A stretch of 64,000 nt of DNA, taken from NCBI GenBank assembly GCA_000708835.1, contig DF236978.1, forward strand, positions 1-64,000. The letters run 5' to 3'. The position numbers and the translations under genes were made by a program. Source of the stretch: Klebsormidium nitens (Eukaryota; Streptophyta; Klebsormidiophyceae; Klebsormidiales; Klebsormidiaceae). Under the pieces are notes generated by a model. That model worked only from the letters and a program-made list of their open reading frames with translations, was not told the origin of the DNA and searched no databases. Positions 34,388-47,703 of the stretch are shown here, one piece after another. How positions within the stretch are numbered: the stretch's first letter is position 1; every line of letters begins with the position of its first letter.

Positions 34388-37300
34388 CTACAGGCGCTGC
34401 AGCGGCTGGATGCCCAGCAGCTTGAACCCTTGTTGCATCACCTCCGCAGTCACAGCGCACAACAGCAGCCGGCTCGACTCCTCGGGCGAGTTCACCACCT
34501 GCCAATAAGGAAAATGGTCAGCTCACGGGACAACGTCACACCCGCTTCTGGGGGCTCTTGACTAGAGCGGCATGTGATCAATCAAACCGTCAATATAGGC
34601 ATTTGAAAACTGCTTCTACTGAGGTGCTCTGGTGCTGCAAAATCGTGAGGGCCCAGCCAGCTTAGCACGGCGCCGTTATGCGCCCGCTTTCTCCTGACAG
34701 GATTGCCAAGAGACAGCCATGACGGGGGGGGGGCTCGCGTTATCTTGAGGATTGTTGCGGGGCGCTCACCCGGCACTCGGCGTAGAACTCGTTGAACTTT
34801 TCGCTGAGGTCGTACAGGAACTCGCAGACGCCGTTGGGGCTCAGCTCGATGATGGCTTGCTCCACCACCTGGAGACGACCGTGCCAAGAGCGGTGTCAAC
34901 ATAAGCGAACGTGCTTAAAAATGCACGGAACTGACACTCGGTGCGTGCCAATCTCGTTCAATCGGCATGCGCTCCCGTTGAGTATGGAAGCGAAGCAGCA
35001 AGAGACGCAACAAGTAGCTTCAGCAGGAACAACCAGTAGCAACAAGTTGCAACAAGTTACCCGCTTCATAATTACTCCTTGGGATAGACAGCTTGCTATA
35101 CGGAGCGAAAGCATAAATTGCGTGGACGATTTCGCCCTAAAAGTCAAGAAAGCTGAAGACAATCCATTACAACGCCCAACCTGTGCTTAGCACTCAGCAT
35201 CGGCTCAACTTGGAGAGACTAGTGGGTATAAGCGGCCTCACCTCGGAGAAGCGCAGCAGATGCAGCCCAAGTTGTAGCTCCTTCTCGTGGGCCAATTCGA
35301 TGCGCGCGGTCTGAACAGGAAGCAGCATTTCAGAACGCGTCAGCGCGATCAGCATTCCGGTCTCGTCGCAAAATTTACCACGGATATCGAACAGGGTGCG
35401 GGACGTCTCGCGTAGTATCGTCGTGCAAAGGCCGTGACGTCATCTGTTTGTCCGAAGTGATGGAGGGTTATTCAAACCTCCAAAGCGGACACCCAACTTC
35501 GCGCGCTCGCAGGACGAGATCATCTAGCGAACCTTATGCTGCCTGCCAGTAAGTGTTTTTTTAAAACCCCTTTCCCTCGACTCGACCAGATTCCAGGAGT
35601 AAATTCGACTTGCCTGTTTCAGGTCGTCGATGCTCTTGCCGGACTTTCGGATGATGGCAAAGATTCGGGCGAGCGCGTAAAGAAGGTAGACGGCAGTGTT
35701 CCCCTGCAAACAAAGATGAGGGATGTGTAAGGAGGATCGAATCTGCTTCAGACCAACTGTGCTGAGCAGAGATCTTGTAAGTCAGCCGAAGAAAGCTTTC
35801 GCTTCGTGTGGAGGCAAAGGTAAATATTCACGGAAACGTGCAAGCGGGGAGGGTTGTGACTGTACCTTCAACTCGAGCATGCGGTCAAACGAGAAGGTGT
35901 AGTTGGTCAACCGGTTTTGCTGCAAATCAGCGTACCTGCAGGCACGGGAGTAATCTTAGTTAAGAACCGGAGAAAGAAGACCGTTTTTTTGCAAGGTGCA
36001 AGTCCCTCTCAACCGGCGGAAGCGAAAGCAGGCATAATCCCTAAACCTGAGTACCTTGAAACGTGAGCTTTTGTCAAGCAAGAACTAAGGGCCGCCCTAG
36101 CCATCGGGATCGGCAATCTTGTTTGAAAAGCAAAGCTCAAGACGGGTGACTGTCACAACCGGCACCGAGTTGTGGGACGCACAAAGTGTACCAGAGGCTC
36201 CGTGAGAGCACGTGTGCTGACTCACTTGACGGCTCCGTACCCCACGGCGGCTGCAGCATGCTCCGTCTCCTCTGCTCCGAAGTCCTCTTCTCGCCCTGTG
36301 GAAACCAAGGAAGGTCAGCGCTGCCGATTCAGCATGATTAGAACGATGACGCAAGGAAGATGTGGTCTGTGCCTCGACACGCTCGAACGTCCTGCCGCTT
36401 ATGTTCAGAAAGCTTTTTCCGGTTAAATGCACCCTGCCCGGCAACAATGTCAGTGCCAGGTACTTTGGCGGCTGTTTGCATGGCACAGTATGTCGATCGA
36501 CGGACTTGTTGCAGAAACAGCCCCAGAAGGCAACAATCACAAATCTCTTCCGACGTGGCCCGCAAGCTGTCTGCAAACCATTTTTCCAGCAAATATCCCC
36601 ATACCATCCACCTCGAAGATCCATGAAAAATCACCTCATAAGAGAGCAGAAAGCTTTCCAAAAACTCAGCCCGTTTCGACCATTTTGTGTTTGACGTGCA
36701 ACACACCTTGATGCAACACACAGTTGCCTGCCAGGCGAGCTCAGCGGAATCTCAAAACGTCAAGTTCCTCTTGATAGTCTGCAATACACTCCGTTTCTCA
36801 CCCCGTTCGACCATTTGCTGTTTGCAGCGCAGCTTGGCCTCGTCCAGCAGGTCCACGAGGCGCACCACCTCAGAGCTGCGCGTGCGGAAGCGCTTCCCGT
36901 CGTCGCCAAGCACCAGGCCGAAGCCCACGTGGTCGACACGTGGCGTGGGCGGGAGCGCGTCCTTGTCCTTGGACTCCTCGGGGATCCAGCCCGCCATCTG
37001 GGCGGCCTGCGATTTGGAAGGAGAGAGAGGTTTCGGGGCCAGAAAGGCTTTCGAAAACGCTTTTGTCATTACATACTTCAAGAACTAAATAGGACTACTA
37101 GAATCGAGAAATTGCTCTCCCCCGGGAATGGGGTAAGGTGGCCTGGTATATTCCAGGACCGTAGCTTGATCAGTACTGACAACGCAGTGAATTTCTGTCG
37201 CCTTAGCATCTGGCTACGAAACTCACGGCCGATCTAGCCGAGGAACGCTGATGTCGTCTTTCGATCCGGATAACTAACGCTACTTCGAATCAGCTTCTCG

Positions 37301-40300
37301 TCAGCTCGTTTCAGCTACGCTACTCATGTCAACGCTGTCAGCGTTTCATTTGCTGCCCCTGATCGGTCCCTCTGGACATACCCTGCAGCCTGATCCAAAC
37401 GAGCCTCGCTATCCGGACTCTCAAAAAGGCGGTTGCCCACCTTGAAGACGCTCTTGAAGTGGTTGCTCTGCCCGACGTCCGTAACATAAATGACCCAGTC
37501 CGCCTTCTCCTCGTTCAGTCTGTACCACATCGCGGTCATGTCCGTCGACGCATAATTGTACCCGCCGTCACTTTTCCGCACCATAAGCGGGTCCTTCTGG
37601 CCCGGGAAGAAGATACACGTGGCGCCGTCGCTGATGGTCGTCAGGCCCTTGTCGTCCAGCATCTTGAGCACGGCCGGGATGTGCGGGTTGTAGAAGCTCT
37701 CGCCCCGCTCCTCTAGTTTCACATCCAGCCGCTGGTACACCGCCTCGAACTCCTTGCGGCTGATGTCGCAGATCTTCTCCCAGGCCTTGCGGTGAACGGG
37801 GTCGCCGCTCTGCAACCAGAGAGAAGGGTGTGACGCCCAAAAGAGCCAAGAGAACAAGGCCTTAAGTGAGCAAAGGTTCGCACAGGCGTTGCACGGCACC
37901 GGCGCCAATGTTTTGTGGAAACAGAGCGTAAGCTTTGAGAGCCATGTCTTTTGCAGGCCCGGACCGACGGAGAGTGATCAACATCGGCTCAAGAAGCTCC
38001 GGAGGGACTACAGATCGGCCCAGATTCATCCAGTCAAGAACCAATGACCGGCCTGAACCCTCGAAACGACGCTCGTTCGGCTGTTGATCAAACGTCACGC
38101 ACCTGCAGTTTGACGACGGCCTGCTGCGAGCGTTCCTTGAAGTCCGGGTCCTCGTCGAAGCGCTTCTTGGAGGCCTTGTAAAACACCTGGAGGTCGCCAA
38201 TCTTGTGCTCGATGTCGGTCAGTGCGTCAGCGCCCCCCGCCTCATCGAACAGGTACTGGATGAGCATCCCGAACTGCGTGCCCCAATCGCCCACATGGTT
38301 CCGGCGCAGCACGTCGACGCCCGTGTACTCGATCATGCGCGCAATGCTGTCGCCTGAGAGCAGATTCGCAACGGTTCTTTAGAATCCATGAGGAGGGCTT
38401 TGAAGAACCTGAAGTTGATCAAGCTTAAGCCGAAAAACTGCAAAGCGCTTGAAAGATCTAAAAGGGGCAACTGAGACATTACTGGTCGTATCCCTGACTC
38501 TGGACTTGAGTGCCGCCCAATCGCACAACCTTTCTAGCGCACTTGATACTCGTTTCTGCTTTTCACGCAGCGCACCGTGACTCAATCATGCTCGCGATGC
38601 TGTCGCCTAGAAGATCAACGGGCAACGACCAGGAACCCACTATTGCGAGGGCAATACTTCTTTAGTCTTCACAACTTCATAAGCATCGCTGTGCAATGTC
38701 CTTCGAACATCTCGTGAACAAGCTGCGGATGACCCATCTTGTTTCGTCTGTCGTTCTAGATCGTGCAACAATCCCTAATTCAACAACCATCGATTTGTTG
38801 GGAGCTTCCACAAGCAGTGCTAATGATCGAGGGATCAACACTTTCAAATTAATGCCCTCGATCGCTTTGCCTTCTAACTTTTTTCCAAAAGCAATTTTCA
38901 AATGCAGATTCAAGGAACCGCGAACCCCTTTCGATCATGACCTCTAGGTCCCTCAAGCGATCCCACAAGGACAAGTTCGACTCCGAACTCGGTCCTCACC
39001 AATGATTGTCGACCGGAGATGCCCCACGTGCATCTCCTTTGCGATATTCGGCGACGAGAAGTCGACCACGACGCGCTTATACGGCAGCAGCGGTGCCCAC
39101 GTGGCCATGCCGTCTTTGAGCACGTTCAGTAGCCGCTGCTCCATCCATTCCGTGCTCAGCTTCAGGTTTACAAAGCCGGGGCCTGCGATGCTTGTGGACG
39201 CGACCATGGGGGACTCGGGAAGTGCTTTTTGGATGGCCTGCAAGCGAAGTGCGGTTTGTTAGAGCGAGGCCCAGGAGAGGGACTTGGAAGAATCTTCTAT
39301 CAATTCGGCCAGACACCTATCTGGAAAATGATGGGTAGCCAACAACTTTCGATCTTTCTCTTCGGAACACTTTCCTGCACGGACACAAATCAAGAAATAA
39401 AAGAGAGAAAATGAAATGAAAAGCAAACAGGCATAACCAAGGGAGCACAGCGCTTGATCTCAAGAGAGACCCAACAATACGAGCGAAACAAACAAGGCCT
39501 CACTCCGGCTGTGCAGATCAAGTAATGAGAAAATCTTCGGATGCTCACCTCGCCAACGGCGCGTGGGTTCTTGAACTCGCCCTTGCCCTTGACCTTGGCA
39601 AAGAGCGACATGGCGTTGTTGCACTGGTAGTCCCCAAACTTGGGGTTGTTGCAGGCGGCCACCTGGGGGCTCGGCGCCTCCTCCGGAAAACCCCGCTTGA
39701 GTGCCTCCCCAAAGAGAGCCGCCACCTGTGCCTTTACACTGCCCAGCGAGACAGAGGGGGCGCTGGGCTCCTGAGAAAAGGGAAAAGAGAGGCTGATGGT
39801 TTGTGAAGCCAGGAAAGAGGCGATAGAATGAAATTGAAATGGGAGAACAGTTGGGAGAGAGGGAAGAGGGGCTCTTGATGTACTAGCTGGTGGTAAGCCC
39901 AGAAATCATGGCATGAGAGGAGGTTTAAGTGAGAGGGATAAGCAGATTCGGAAGGGCCTGCCAACACAGCGCAACGTGGGGCTAGCTTTGGCTGATTGAC
40001 CATTGGGTACCAGTTCCTCTAGAAGGAGACCTGGGACAATAATGGGGTACAGACTTGCTTCTTTCCCTCTCTGAGTACCTTCTTAAACATTTAGAAGATA
40101 CGGCCCGATAAGTTCCATGAGGCCACAACCAAGCAGGAAACAGAGCCCAGTAATAATCAGGGCAACATGTGATGAACAACTTCAATGCCAGCCACCTGTC
40201 CAGAGACCTTCAATAAACAAGCCTTTGCACACTGCTCAGCAACTTGGATGTAGCAATAAGAAGAAGTTCGCCCTCACCATTGCATCGTCCACTGTCAACT

Positions 40301-40571
40301 TCGAGAGAGCCTCCTTTGTTTCAGCCTCGACCATGGCGCACTGCACTGCGGTGCTCGTGTGCAACTTGCGCTGAGGCAAGAAGGCTTTCGAGCCCTCGAG
40401 CGGGACGCCAAAGAAACTAGGCGTGCCCGCTTTGCAGAGTGTGCTGTCTAGTGTGGCGTGGTGTTTCAAGATAGTGACGGAGCGGGACTGCTTGATGGTG
40501 GCAGAGACTTGGGTTGCTAAGGGACACTGCGACAAGCTCCCTACGCTTTTTAGGCAACTGGCGCTTGGCAT
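34388..40571 (-). CDS. Arginyl-tRNA synthetase with organelle presequence
   Basis: Twelve exons join to 695 residues: 40571-40278, 39770-39549, 39237-39000, 38353-38103, 37809-37441, 37006-36802, 36295-36226, 35935-35866, 35703-35614, 35310-35242, 34868-34770, 34498-34388. This class I synthetase charges tRNA-Arg. HVGH at 242-245 in [11 protein letters not shown] is the HIGH motif. [10 protein letters not shown] and NHVGDW are the ArgRS signature that follows. [13 protein letters not shown] stands for the KMSKS region, which is degenerate in ArgRS. The C-terminus is the helical DALR anticodon-binding domain ([20 protein letters not shown]). Residues 1-79 are basic and Ser/Leu-rich with no clear domain. 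A second Met at residue 80 precedes the core, so two starts could give organellar and cytosolic forms. One intron has a GC donor after 35614. Confidence 0.96.
38565..38627 (-). repeat. Decayed copy of the start of an ArgRS exon inside the adjacent intron
   Basis: Read on the minus strand, this intronic stretch contains AGGCGACAGCATCGCGAGCA. It closely matches the acceptor and first codons of exon 4 (from 38353, GGCGACAGCATTGCGCGCAT). Similarity extends on both sides for about 45-60 bp with small gaps. No donor follows in frame, so it is not a usable exon. Confidence 0.65.
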
Positions 40572-41569
40572 CCGGACTGCGGAAAGAGAGAGGAAGGAGA
40601 AAACTTACAACCTGGAAGTTGTACTGAGGGCAATGCACTATAAACAAATGCTTTAAAGATGGTGCAAGCAGCTAGAAGTTCTTCCTGTACATGATAAGTA
40701 CTCAAGTCGCCACAATCCTGGAAAAAGATGAAGTGCATTGATGAAAATAAAGAGCACGCAATGCAGTACGCGGTGGTCTAAGAACCACCAGTACCAAAGG
40801 CATCGGATAGTTGATGCAAGCGGTCGCCCAACCTGCACAGTCTCCCTAGCATACTGCAAGCAAAGCAAAAGCACAACTTCAAAAACAGAAGGGCTAAACA
40901 AAACAGCAAAGAGAACCCTTCAAAGAAGCCAGGCGGACATGCCCACCAAGAGATCTAACCGATAGGACGAAGAGCATACGGGCTCCCAATCACCTCCGAT
41001 GGCACCTGATCGCTCCTCTAAGAGCCTCTCGCATCAATGTCAATCACATCGAAGAAGAAAGTGATGCTCAGCCATGCGCTACCACACTCTTTTCAAGCCT
41101 TCTCTGCGTATGAATGGGAAAATGGTGCTCATGCCTGCTCATGCGAGGCAAGTGAAGGCAGCATAGGTAGGTAGGTAGATACCTAGGTTGACGTAGAGAC
41201 CACCGGTGTGCGCCTTGGACCTTGGTTTAGTGAGACGTGACATAAACCGATATCAAAACCCAAATTTTGTTGAACGGTAAAGGTAGTGCTCGGCACGCAA
41301 GACCGTTGCCAATTCCTGATTGAACGGAACTTGGAAGTTGGAAGCTGCCTGGTTGAGGAGGGTTACAAAAACTCATTTTGAGCTTGGAGAAGCGCTCTCT
41401 GCGCGAATCAAGGGCGCTCCTCATCCAGCACCGCATACGCCATTTCTGTATCCATTACCTGAAGATTTGAAGTCACGGTTCAAAAGCAGTTCGGCGCCAA
41501 GAGACCTGTTTACAAGTATACATTGCGAGCTGCACCTGGGTTAATTGCTGAAAACGCGGGCGAGCAAAG
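40572..41569. promoter_or_regulatory. Divergent promoter region of ArgRS and fibrillarin
   Basis: 998 bp between the two start codons. ATAGGTAGGTAGGTAGATAC, followed by CTAGG, lies at 41163-41189. It is the longest run of the GGTA motif in the window. Both genes serve translation and ribosome production, so common growth-linked control is plausible. Confidence 0.4.
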
Positions 41570-44500
41570 ATGAGGCCTCCAAGAGGTGGCGGTGGTGGTC
41601 GAGGTGCGCAACTGGCTGAACTGCAGTTTTGCATTTTCCAGGGAGTTTCGTCGTTGTTGCCCAACCTTTTCCTCTCCGCTCTCAAAAGCAGACTTCCAAG
41701 TGTAATGAAGAGGCTTCATTACTATTTCACGCATTTTGGTAATGGTTTGCCCCGGATGTTGGTTGGGGCTTCGTCGCATGAGCAGGGAGTGTGTTGTCCA
41801 CAACCCACATTCTCTGTGGAGAAGCTTTCTGCCTCCAATCAATAACTTGCAATTGCTCCCAGAATGCATCGTCTGGGCCCTTCATATACTTTCTTTGCAT
41901 TGGCTCTCTTTGCATTTCCACTTTGACTCTAAGCTTATTGCCGGTTTGTTTTCTTAGGGGGCTTCCGGGGCGGTGGCGGCCAGGGGGGCGACCGTGGGGG
42001 CTTTGGCGGCCGGGGGGGCAGTCGAGGGGGGGGCTTTGGCGGCCGGGGGGGAGATAGAGGGCGTGGCGGAGGCAGGGGACGGGGAGGGGGCCGGGGAGGA
42101 GGACGCGGGGGCATGAAGGGAGGGGCCAAGGTGGTGATCGAGAACCACAGACATGAGGGAGTGTTCATTGCCCGAGGAAAGGAGGATGCGCTTGTGACCA
42201 AGAACATGGTGCCCGGAGACAGCGTGTATGGGGAGAAGAGAATAAGTGTGGAGGTGAGGAGCCGTTGTGCGTGGTAAAGGTGTCTCTTTGCAGCACATTG
42301 GTGGTAATGGTGGATGTCACATTGCAGTCTGTTGGCGCCGCACCCGTCCCAGCGGTCTGGAGCACTCGATCGATTGCTTCCATTTTATGTTTATTTGCAT
42401 CGGTTTGTGGTTTGACCAATGCTGTTCCAAGTTGTATAAGACAGGATTGAAACTGCTTGCAAGAAAGCCTTCACCATTCTGATGAGGTTTTTGCTCTCCA
42501 CTCGCAGGCTGAGGGAGGAGAGAAGACGGAGTACCGAGTATGGAACCCCTTCAGATCAAAGCTGGCGTCCGCGATCTTGGGTGGTGTGGACAACATCTAC
42601 ATTGTAAGCTGCAACAATTTTCATTGTTCCACTTTTTTGATGATTTGGCTTATCATATGTTTTCTATATTATGGAATCCAAGATTGTCGTATCTGAATCG
42701 TCTTGATGCAGCATTGCTCTGTGCCCAAGTATGTTGGCCCTGCGTTGCTTTCTACACGGAAACATTCTCTGCTTTTTGCACATTGTTTGGAGGGTGGTGC
42801 ATCTATTCTGGTTCTTTTGCTTGTTCATGCCAAGTGCCCGTTTGTGCTTGCGGTTTGCATTTTTGCTAGTTTATTCTGATCAAGTGAATGCACAGAAGCC
42901 TGCATCCTGCTTGTTTCTTTTTCCTTTATATGATTGCTGGTTCTTGTAACCACCTGCAGCTTATTGAAGGGAGTTTCAAGCTTGGGAGCGGTTGCTTTCT
43001 GTGTGTACAAGAAAGAAGCGAGCGGAAGTGATGAGTAGCTTGGTCCGTGTTTTTGATGCAGTGCACTCGTGCGCTCATGCAGAAAAACCAACTGCTCCGT
43101 TTTGCCAAACTGATCCGCGCCGCTCTTCCTTCCTCTCTACTTGCAAACCTGTTCTTCTGTCTTGTCTGCTTGGGCAGTGATAGTAGTATGCTTCTTCCTT
43201 TCCAGTGTGCTGTTCCATCTTACCTCATAGAATCTGAAGAGCTCATTCTGGATGCTCCACCTGCCTCTATATACGTCAAGCCTTCCCGTCTCATTGCTTG
43301 TCTCTCATTCATCGTTGCAGAAGCCTGGCGCCCATGTCCTGTACTTGGGCGCTGCATCTGGAACCACCGTTTCCCACGTCTCAGATCTCATCGGGCCGGT
43401 AAGTGGCACATCTTATCGGTCCAAGACTCCGGAAGGCTCCGGAATGTGGAAAAGCCACTGGTGTTCATTCATACCCGGTCATAAGATTCACGTTCAGGTT
43501 TTTCCGGTGGCCCGCTCTCAGTTTTATACTGTGAAAAGGACGCCTGCGTTCTGGTGCAGCGGTTTTGTAGAATAGCACCACCCGTAAGGGGAGGCCTCAC
43601 CGGCAGCCGTTCCACAAAGGACCCTCAAGGACGGTGCGCTAATAATTTGGACTTCAACCTGAATTAGCATTCGGGCAGTGCTCTCCTGCCAGCTTCATAA
43701 CCTGTTGATGAAGAATTCAAAAGTCTGGTTTTTTCGAAATCTCACTGGCTTGATCTGGATGCAGACTGGCATCGTGTACGCCGTCGAGTTCAGCCACCGC
43801 AGTGGGCGCGATCTGGTAAACATGGCCAAGAAGCGTACGAACGTGATTCCCATCATCGAGGACGCTCGGCATCCTGCCCGCTACCGCATGCTCGTCGGCA
43901 TGGTCGACGTCATCTTTGCTGACGTCGCGCAGCCAGACCAGGTGAGCCTCGTAAATTGAGGATGCGCCATCTGGCCGCTTGCGACTAGTTGCTGATGCAC
44001 TTTGTGGAAAGCTGCTTTGCTGAGGTCCGTGCGCATAAAGCGGCGTGATCTGTGGACGCACGTCTTCCCTTGGCGACTGTGACTGTTGCATCTAGTACAC
44101 GAGACTTTCGAGAAGAAAGCCAAAAACGATCTGCTAAGATCTCAGGCCATTTGTCGAAGGATGACAAAGTCTGACGACTTGTTCTTTGGTTGTTGATTCT
44201 CGTGTCTTGGCGGGGCTTCATTTGAAGTCGTGCCTCTCACGAGGGCGTCCCTTTGGATTCCGCTTTTGCTACTTCCGTTGTTATTTCATAAGGATTCGAG
44301 TACCTTCTACACTTTTGTCGGATGACTTGCACTTCTTGCCACCAAGGTAGCCCGATATTGGTTTTGCCGCGACGGTTTCGACCAGGTAATTGTACAAGTG
44401 ATACTGACTGGGCTGCTTTCAGAGTGTTGTAATTTCTGGTTCGGCATATGTTTGCTTAATCTCTGCAAGTTGTGCGTCTGATGTATTCTTTCTGGTGCAA

Positions 44501-45585
44501 AGCATGCCTTCCTTGGTTTTGCTATATGTGTGAAAGTGTGTGTTTTGACCATGAGCTGCGGACAAACGGGGGTGCTGCTTGGGGAAAGCACACACGGAAG
44601 CGGATGATGATAAACCGGATTCGGATTCCCCTTCATGATCAACCGTGAATGACTAAACAACCTGACGCTTACTAATCCGCAGCCCATGCTTTTGTGCGAG
44701 CCTGACTACAGTTGTCTCTTTGTTTACCACATGAACACGTCTTTGCTTTGGTAATAACCAAGTGGATTTCCCCGTCTGCCTTGTTGGCCTCTGTCTTTGT
44801 TGTCGTTGCTTAGCTGTTAAGGAAGCACTGCAAAGTGAGTCTGCCTCTGGTCTCTGCCTCGGTGTATTGAAGTTTGGTGCATGGCATCCGTGCTGGGAAC
44901 CTGTGCTGTTTCTCGCTATCAGGTCAATCTTGATTCTCAGGCTTTGATCATTGGGCTTGGGTGATTGAAAGGAGGCTCTACTTAGGGCTTTCTTTACACT
45001 GTAAAAATGTGTGCTGTTAGCTAACGGTTCCGGTTGCCTTGACTCGTGCTTTTCAGGCGCGTATCGTAGCTATCAACGCCCACCACTTCCTCAAGAATCA
45101 GGGCCACTTCGTTATCTCCATCAAGGTGAGGTTCACAACGGTCTGCAATTGGTTATTTTTGTTCGGCTACAATGGTTATGCCCACGGTTTGAAGATTGGA
45201 AACCAAATGTTTTTAGGGAGCTTCACTCTCAACACGTCAAACTGAAGCATTGTACTACATCAGCAGATTTTGCGGCTGCTTTAGGCAGGCCCTGTCATCT
45301 AGCTATCTCGCCGGACTCGGCCTTTGCATTGTCGCCGGACTCAGCCTTGTAACGACCTCCGCATTTGCGGGATGTTGCTTCCATGTCCTGACTTGTCCAA
45401 GTTCGTGTTTCTAGGCCAACTGCATCGACTCCACGGTTCCTGCTGAGCACGTGTTTGCCAAGGAGGTGGAGAAGCTCAAGGCGGAGAAGTTTAAGCCCAG
45501 CGAGCAGCTGACGCTGGAGCCGTACGAGAGGGACCACGCAGTAGTGGTCGGCGGATACAGGATGCCGCCTAAAAAGAAGGCCTAG
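41570..45585 (+). CDS. FBL: Fibrillarin, rRNA 2'-O-methyltransferase of box C/D snoRNPs
   Basis: Seven exons join to 306 residues: 41570-41603, 41958-42253, 42508-42603, 43321-43398, 43765-43941, 45057-45125, 45415-45585. The N-terminus is the Gly/Arg-rich GAR domain (about residues 4-60). The methyltransferase fold follows: [19 protein letters not shown], the SAM-binding loop [65 protein letters not shown] and the C-terminal [17 protein letters not shown]. All are near-identical to fibrillarin of plants and animals. The protein acts in the nucleolus, methylating pre-rRNA guided by C/D RNAs. The first exon is only 34 nt. The strongly biased GAR codons give long spurious antisense frames. Confidence 0.98.
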
Positions 45586-46362
45586 AATCTTTGTCGAAGC
45601 ACCGTGGGCTGGTCGAGTCCGGATTGAACTAGAGCGTTATATAGGGTCGTACATATTGCAAATCAAGACAATCTCAAGCTGGCAAGCTCTTGTGGAAGAT
45701 TCCCGGTGGCGCCATGATGACGCGTGGTTGTGATCTTACTTTGCTAAGTCACCAGTCAAATGATTGATGAATTGAACTTGAATGAGACCCCGGTCCATAT
45801 GCAACAGTCCAGCAGGATGATCGCGATTGCACATTGGAGCACGATTTGTGAACCACATGAGGCCGAAGTGCAGTGACCATCATTTGTCTACTGTGGCGCA
45901 GTGTCTCTTATTGCGACATGGCGCATGCAACACAACATACACAAATGCCGCCTTTATGGCCAGTATGTCGAGCATATAGAACTGGTCAATATCGGGAATT
46001 TATCTTCTCACCCAAAACCTTAGTTCCATTGCACTGCACCATCGAGGTCGAAAGTACTCAAACCACAGCAACCCGAATGCAGATCCATGGGTTCCAAGTA
46101 TTGTTTGTGATTACGCATAACGTCGCAGCCGATCGGAGCACACTCGGGACTCAGCTGACAACAGGTGTCAAGACGATATTGGACTCATGCTCAGAGCAGC
46201 TTCTGATTTCTCAACTCCGTGAACGTCTACATCCGGCACCAGATTCTAACCGTTTGTATCAATAGTCTGTTATGAGATCTCTTCCATTCGACGTGGAAAC
46301 CAGGCCCGACCTGCTAAGGATCACTCCTACTTCCTTTCTGCCTCCGCAACAGAAGGTTTTCT
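45586..46362. other. Convergent intergenic region after fibrillarin
   Basis: 777 bp between converging stop codons; no supported gene on either strand. Confidence 0.6.
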
Positions 46363-47703
46363 CTAGTAGTACCCGTTGCTTCTTCCGCACTCGCTCAACA
46401 TCAGAGTTTGACAGGGCTCAGTCACCGTCAATGCCTGCTCCTCAGCCTGGCTGAAGTGAGCCCTCCATGCCCGGTCCTCACAGAGGCGCACGCAAAGTTT
46501 GACGTATCTCAACATCTCCTTGTCCTGCAGACATCGGAGGAAGGGTGTTAAAAGCAAATCGACATATGCAAGAGCAACATAGCAACATCTCAAGAAGGGC
46601 CAAATACACAGCCGAGAAATCTGTAACCTCAAAATGGAACTCTTTGCCAATTGTTTTTGAACTCCGACAAGGACTTCCAACACAACTTGATCTCATTCTG
46701 GCCTCTTAAAAATGACTTGAGTTGATATTTTGGCTGAATCCCAAGGCTTTTGCTTCCTGTTCAAACAGCTAAAAGGGTTCAGAGCGCCAAAGCCTGAGGG
46801 TAACTAGTGCACTACGAGAACGCTGTTAGCTTGTGACACCTTGATGAGCAGCAAAGTAATTGAAACTCAAGTTGCAGAACCCCACTCTGCTGAGAGTTGC
46901 CCTTTCCTTTCTTGCAACTTATCTTTGTCTGAGACAGACAACGTGGCAATGTGGTGGACACATATTGCCAGAACAATAAAACTTCCAGACAAGCAGGACT
47001 GCTGCAATGATGCCACATTCTTTCTGCATTCTCCGTTCACACATTCGTAAGTCCACAGAAGATGGCACGTCGCACCGCCTACCTTCTGACTGCCTGGCAC
47101 GATGTTATGGATCTTCCTGACCGACTTCCACTCTGCAAGCATGCTCAAGAACCGCAGCCGAACTGGGGCCGAGCTGGTGCCAGGCTCCGCTGAGAAGGTC
47201 GCCCTCCTGGCAGCCTCAAACTGCCTGCGCTCTTCCAATGACAGCTGGCAGTCTGCATCGAGGTCACTGTCCAGTGCCTGCTGCTTGTCTGGGAAGCACT
47301 TGACGCTGTTCTCCTGAGCAAAGTTGCGCTCCGACATCCCAAACACAGGCTCTGCCCTGTAGGCATTGCTGAAATGCAAGCCTCCACCTGATGCTGGGGA
47401 CAAGTGTTGGGGTTGGGCAGTGGGGGTGTTAAGCGGGGGCCTTGAAAAGCTGCTACATTGGTAAAGGCTCTGCTCGGAGGAGAGAGCGCCAACGACTTGA
47501 GCTTCATACGTTATGTCTTCTAAAGGAAGTCTGACAGCATGGAAGGCTTGCGGGAAGGGCTCCTCGGTGCCGCGGATGTGCTGGCGTTTCGCAGCTTGCT
47601 GGAAAAGGGTTGCGCATTCAGTGTCGTCAAAAGCATACTTCCTCCTGCGCGTGCCGCCTGGGGCTTGGAGAATGTCCACAGCGTCGTTCATCTCACAGTC
47701 CAT
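46363..47703 (-). CDS. Conserved-looking protein of unknown function
   Basis: Two exons, 47703-47083 and 46524-46363, join to 260 residues in phase 0 with good splice sites. I do not recognise a domain. The N-terminal half is acidic and then Ser/Pro-rich, with a basic patch GGTRRRKYAF near residue 17. From about 165 on the composition becomes helical and charged (LSLEERRQFEAARR, MLAEWKSVRK) and continues across the splice junction into KEMLRYVKLCVRLCEDRAWR. This suggests a folded C-terminal helical domain with a disordered N-terminal arm. I took the ATG at 47703; the frame stays open upstream to a GTG. It is divergent from the ABCF gene. A nuclear regulatory protein is one possibility, unproven. 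Confidence 0.65.

Noticed and set aside
41935-42298. Pro-rich open frames antisense to fibrillarin exon 2
   Set aside because: They mirror the GGC/CGG-biased GAR-domain codons; no splice sites or family support on the minus strand.
43942-45056. Intron-encoded snoRNA in the long fibrillarin intron
   Set aside because: TGATGA-like and CTGA-like strings occur, but no pair has suitable spacing with a closing terminal stem.
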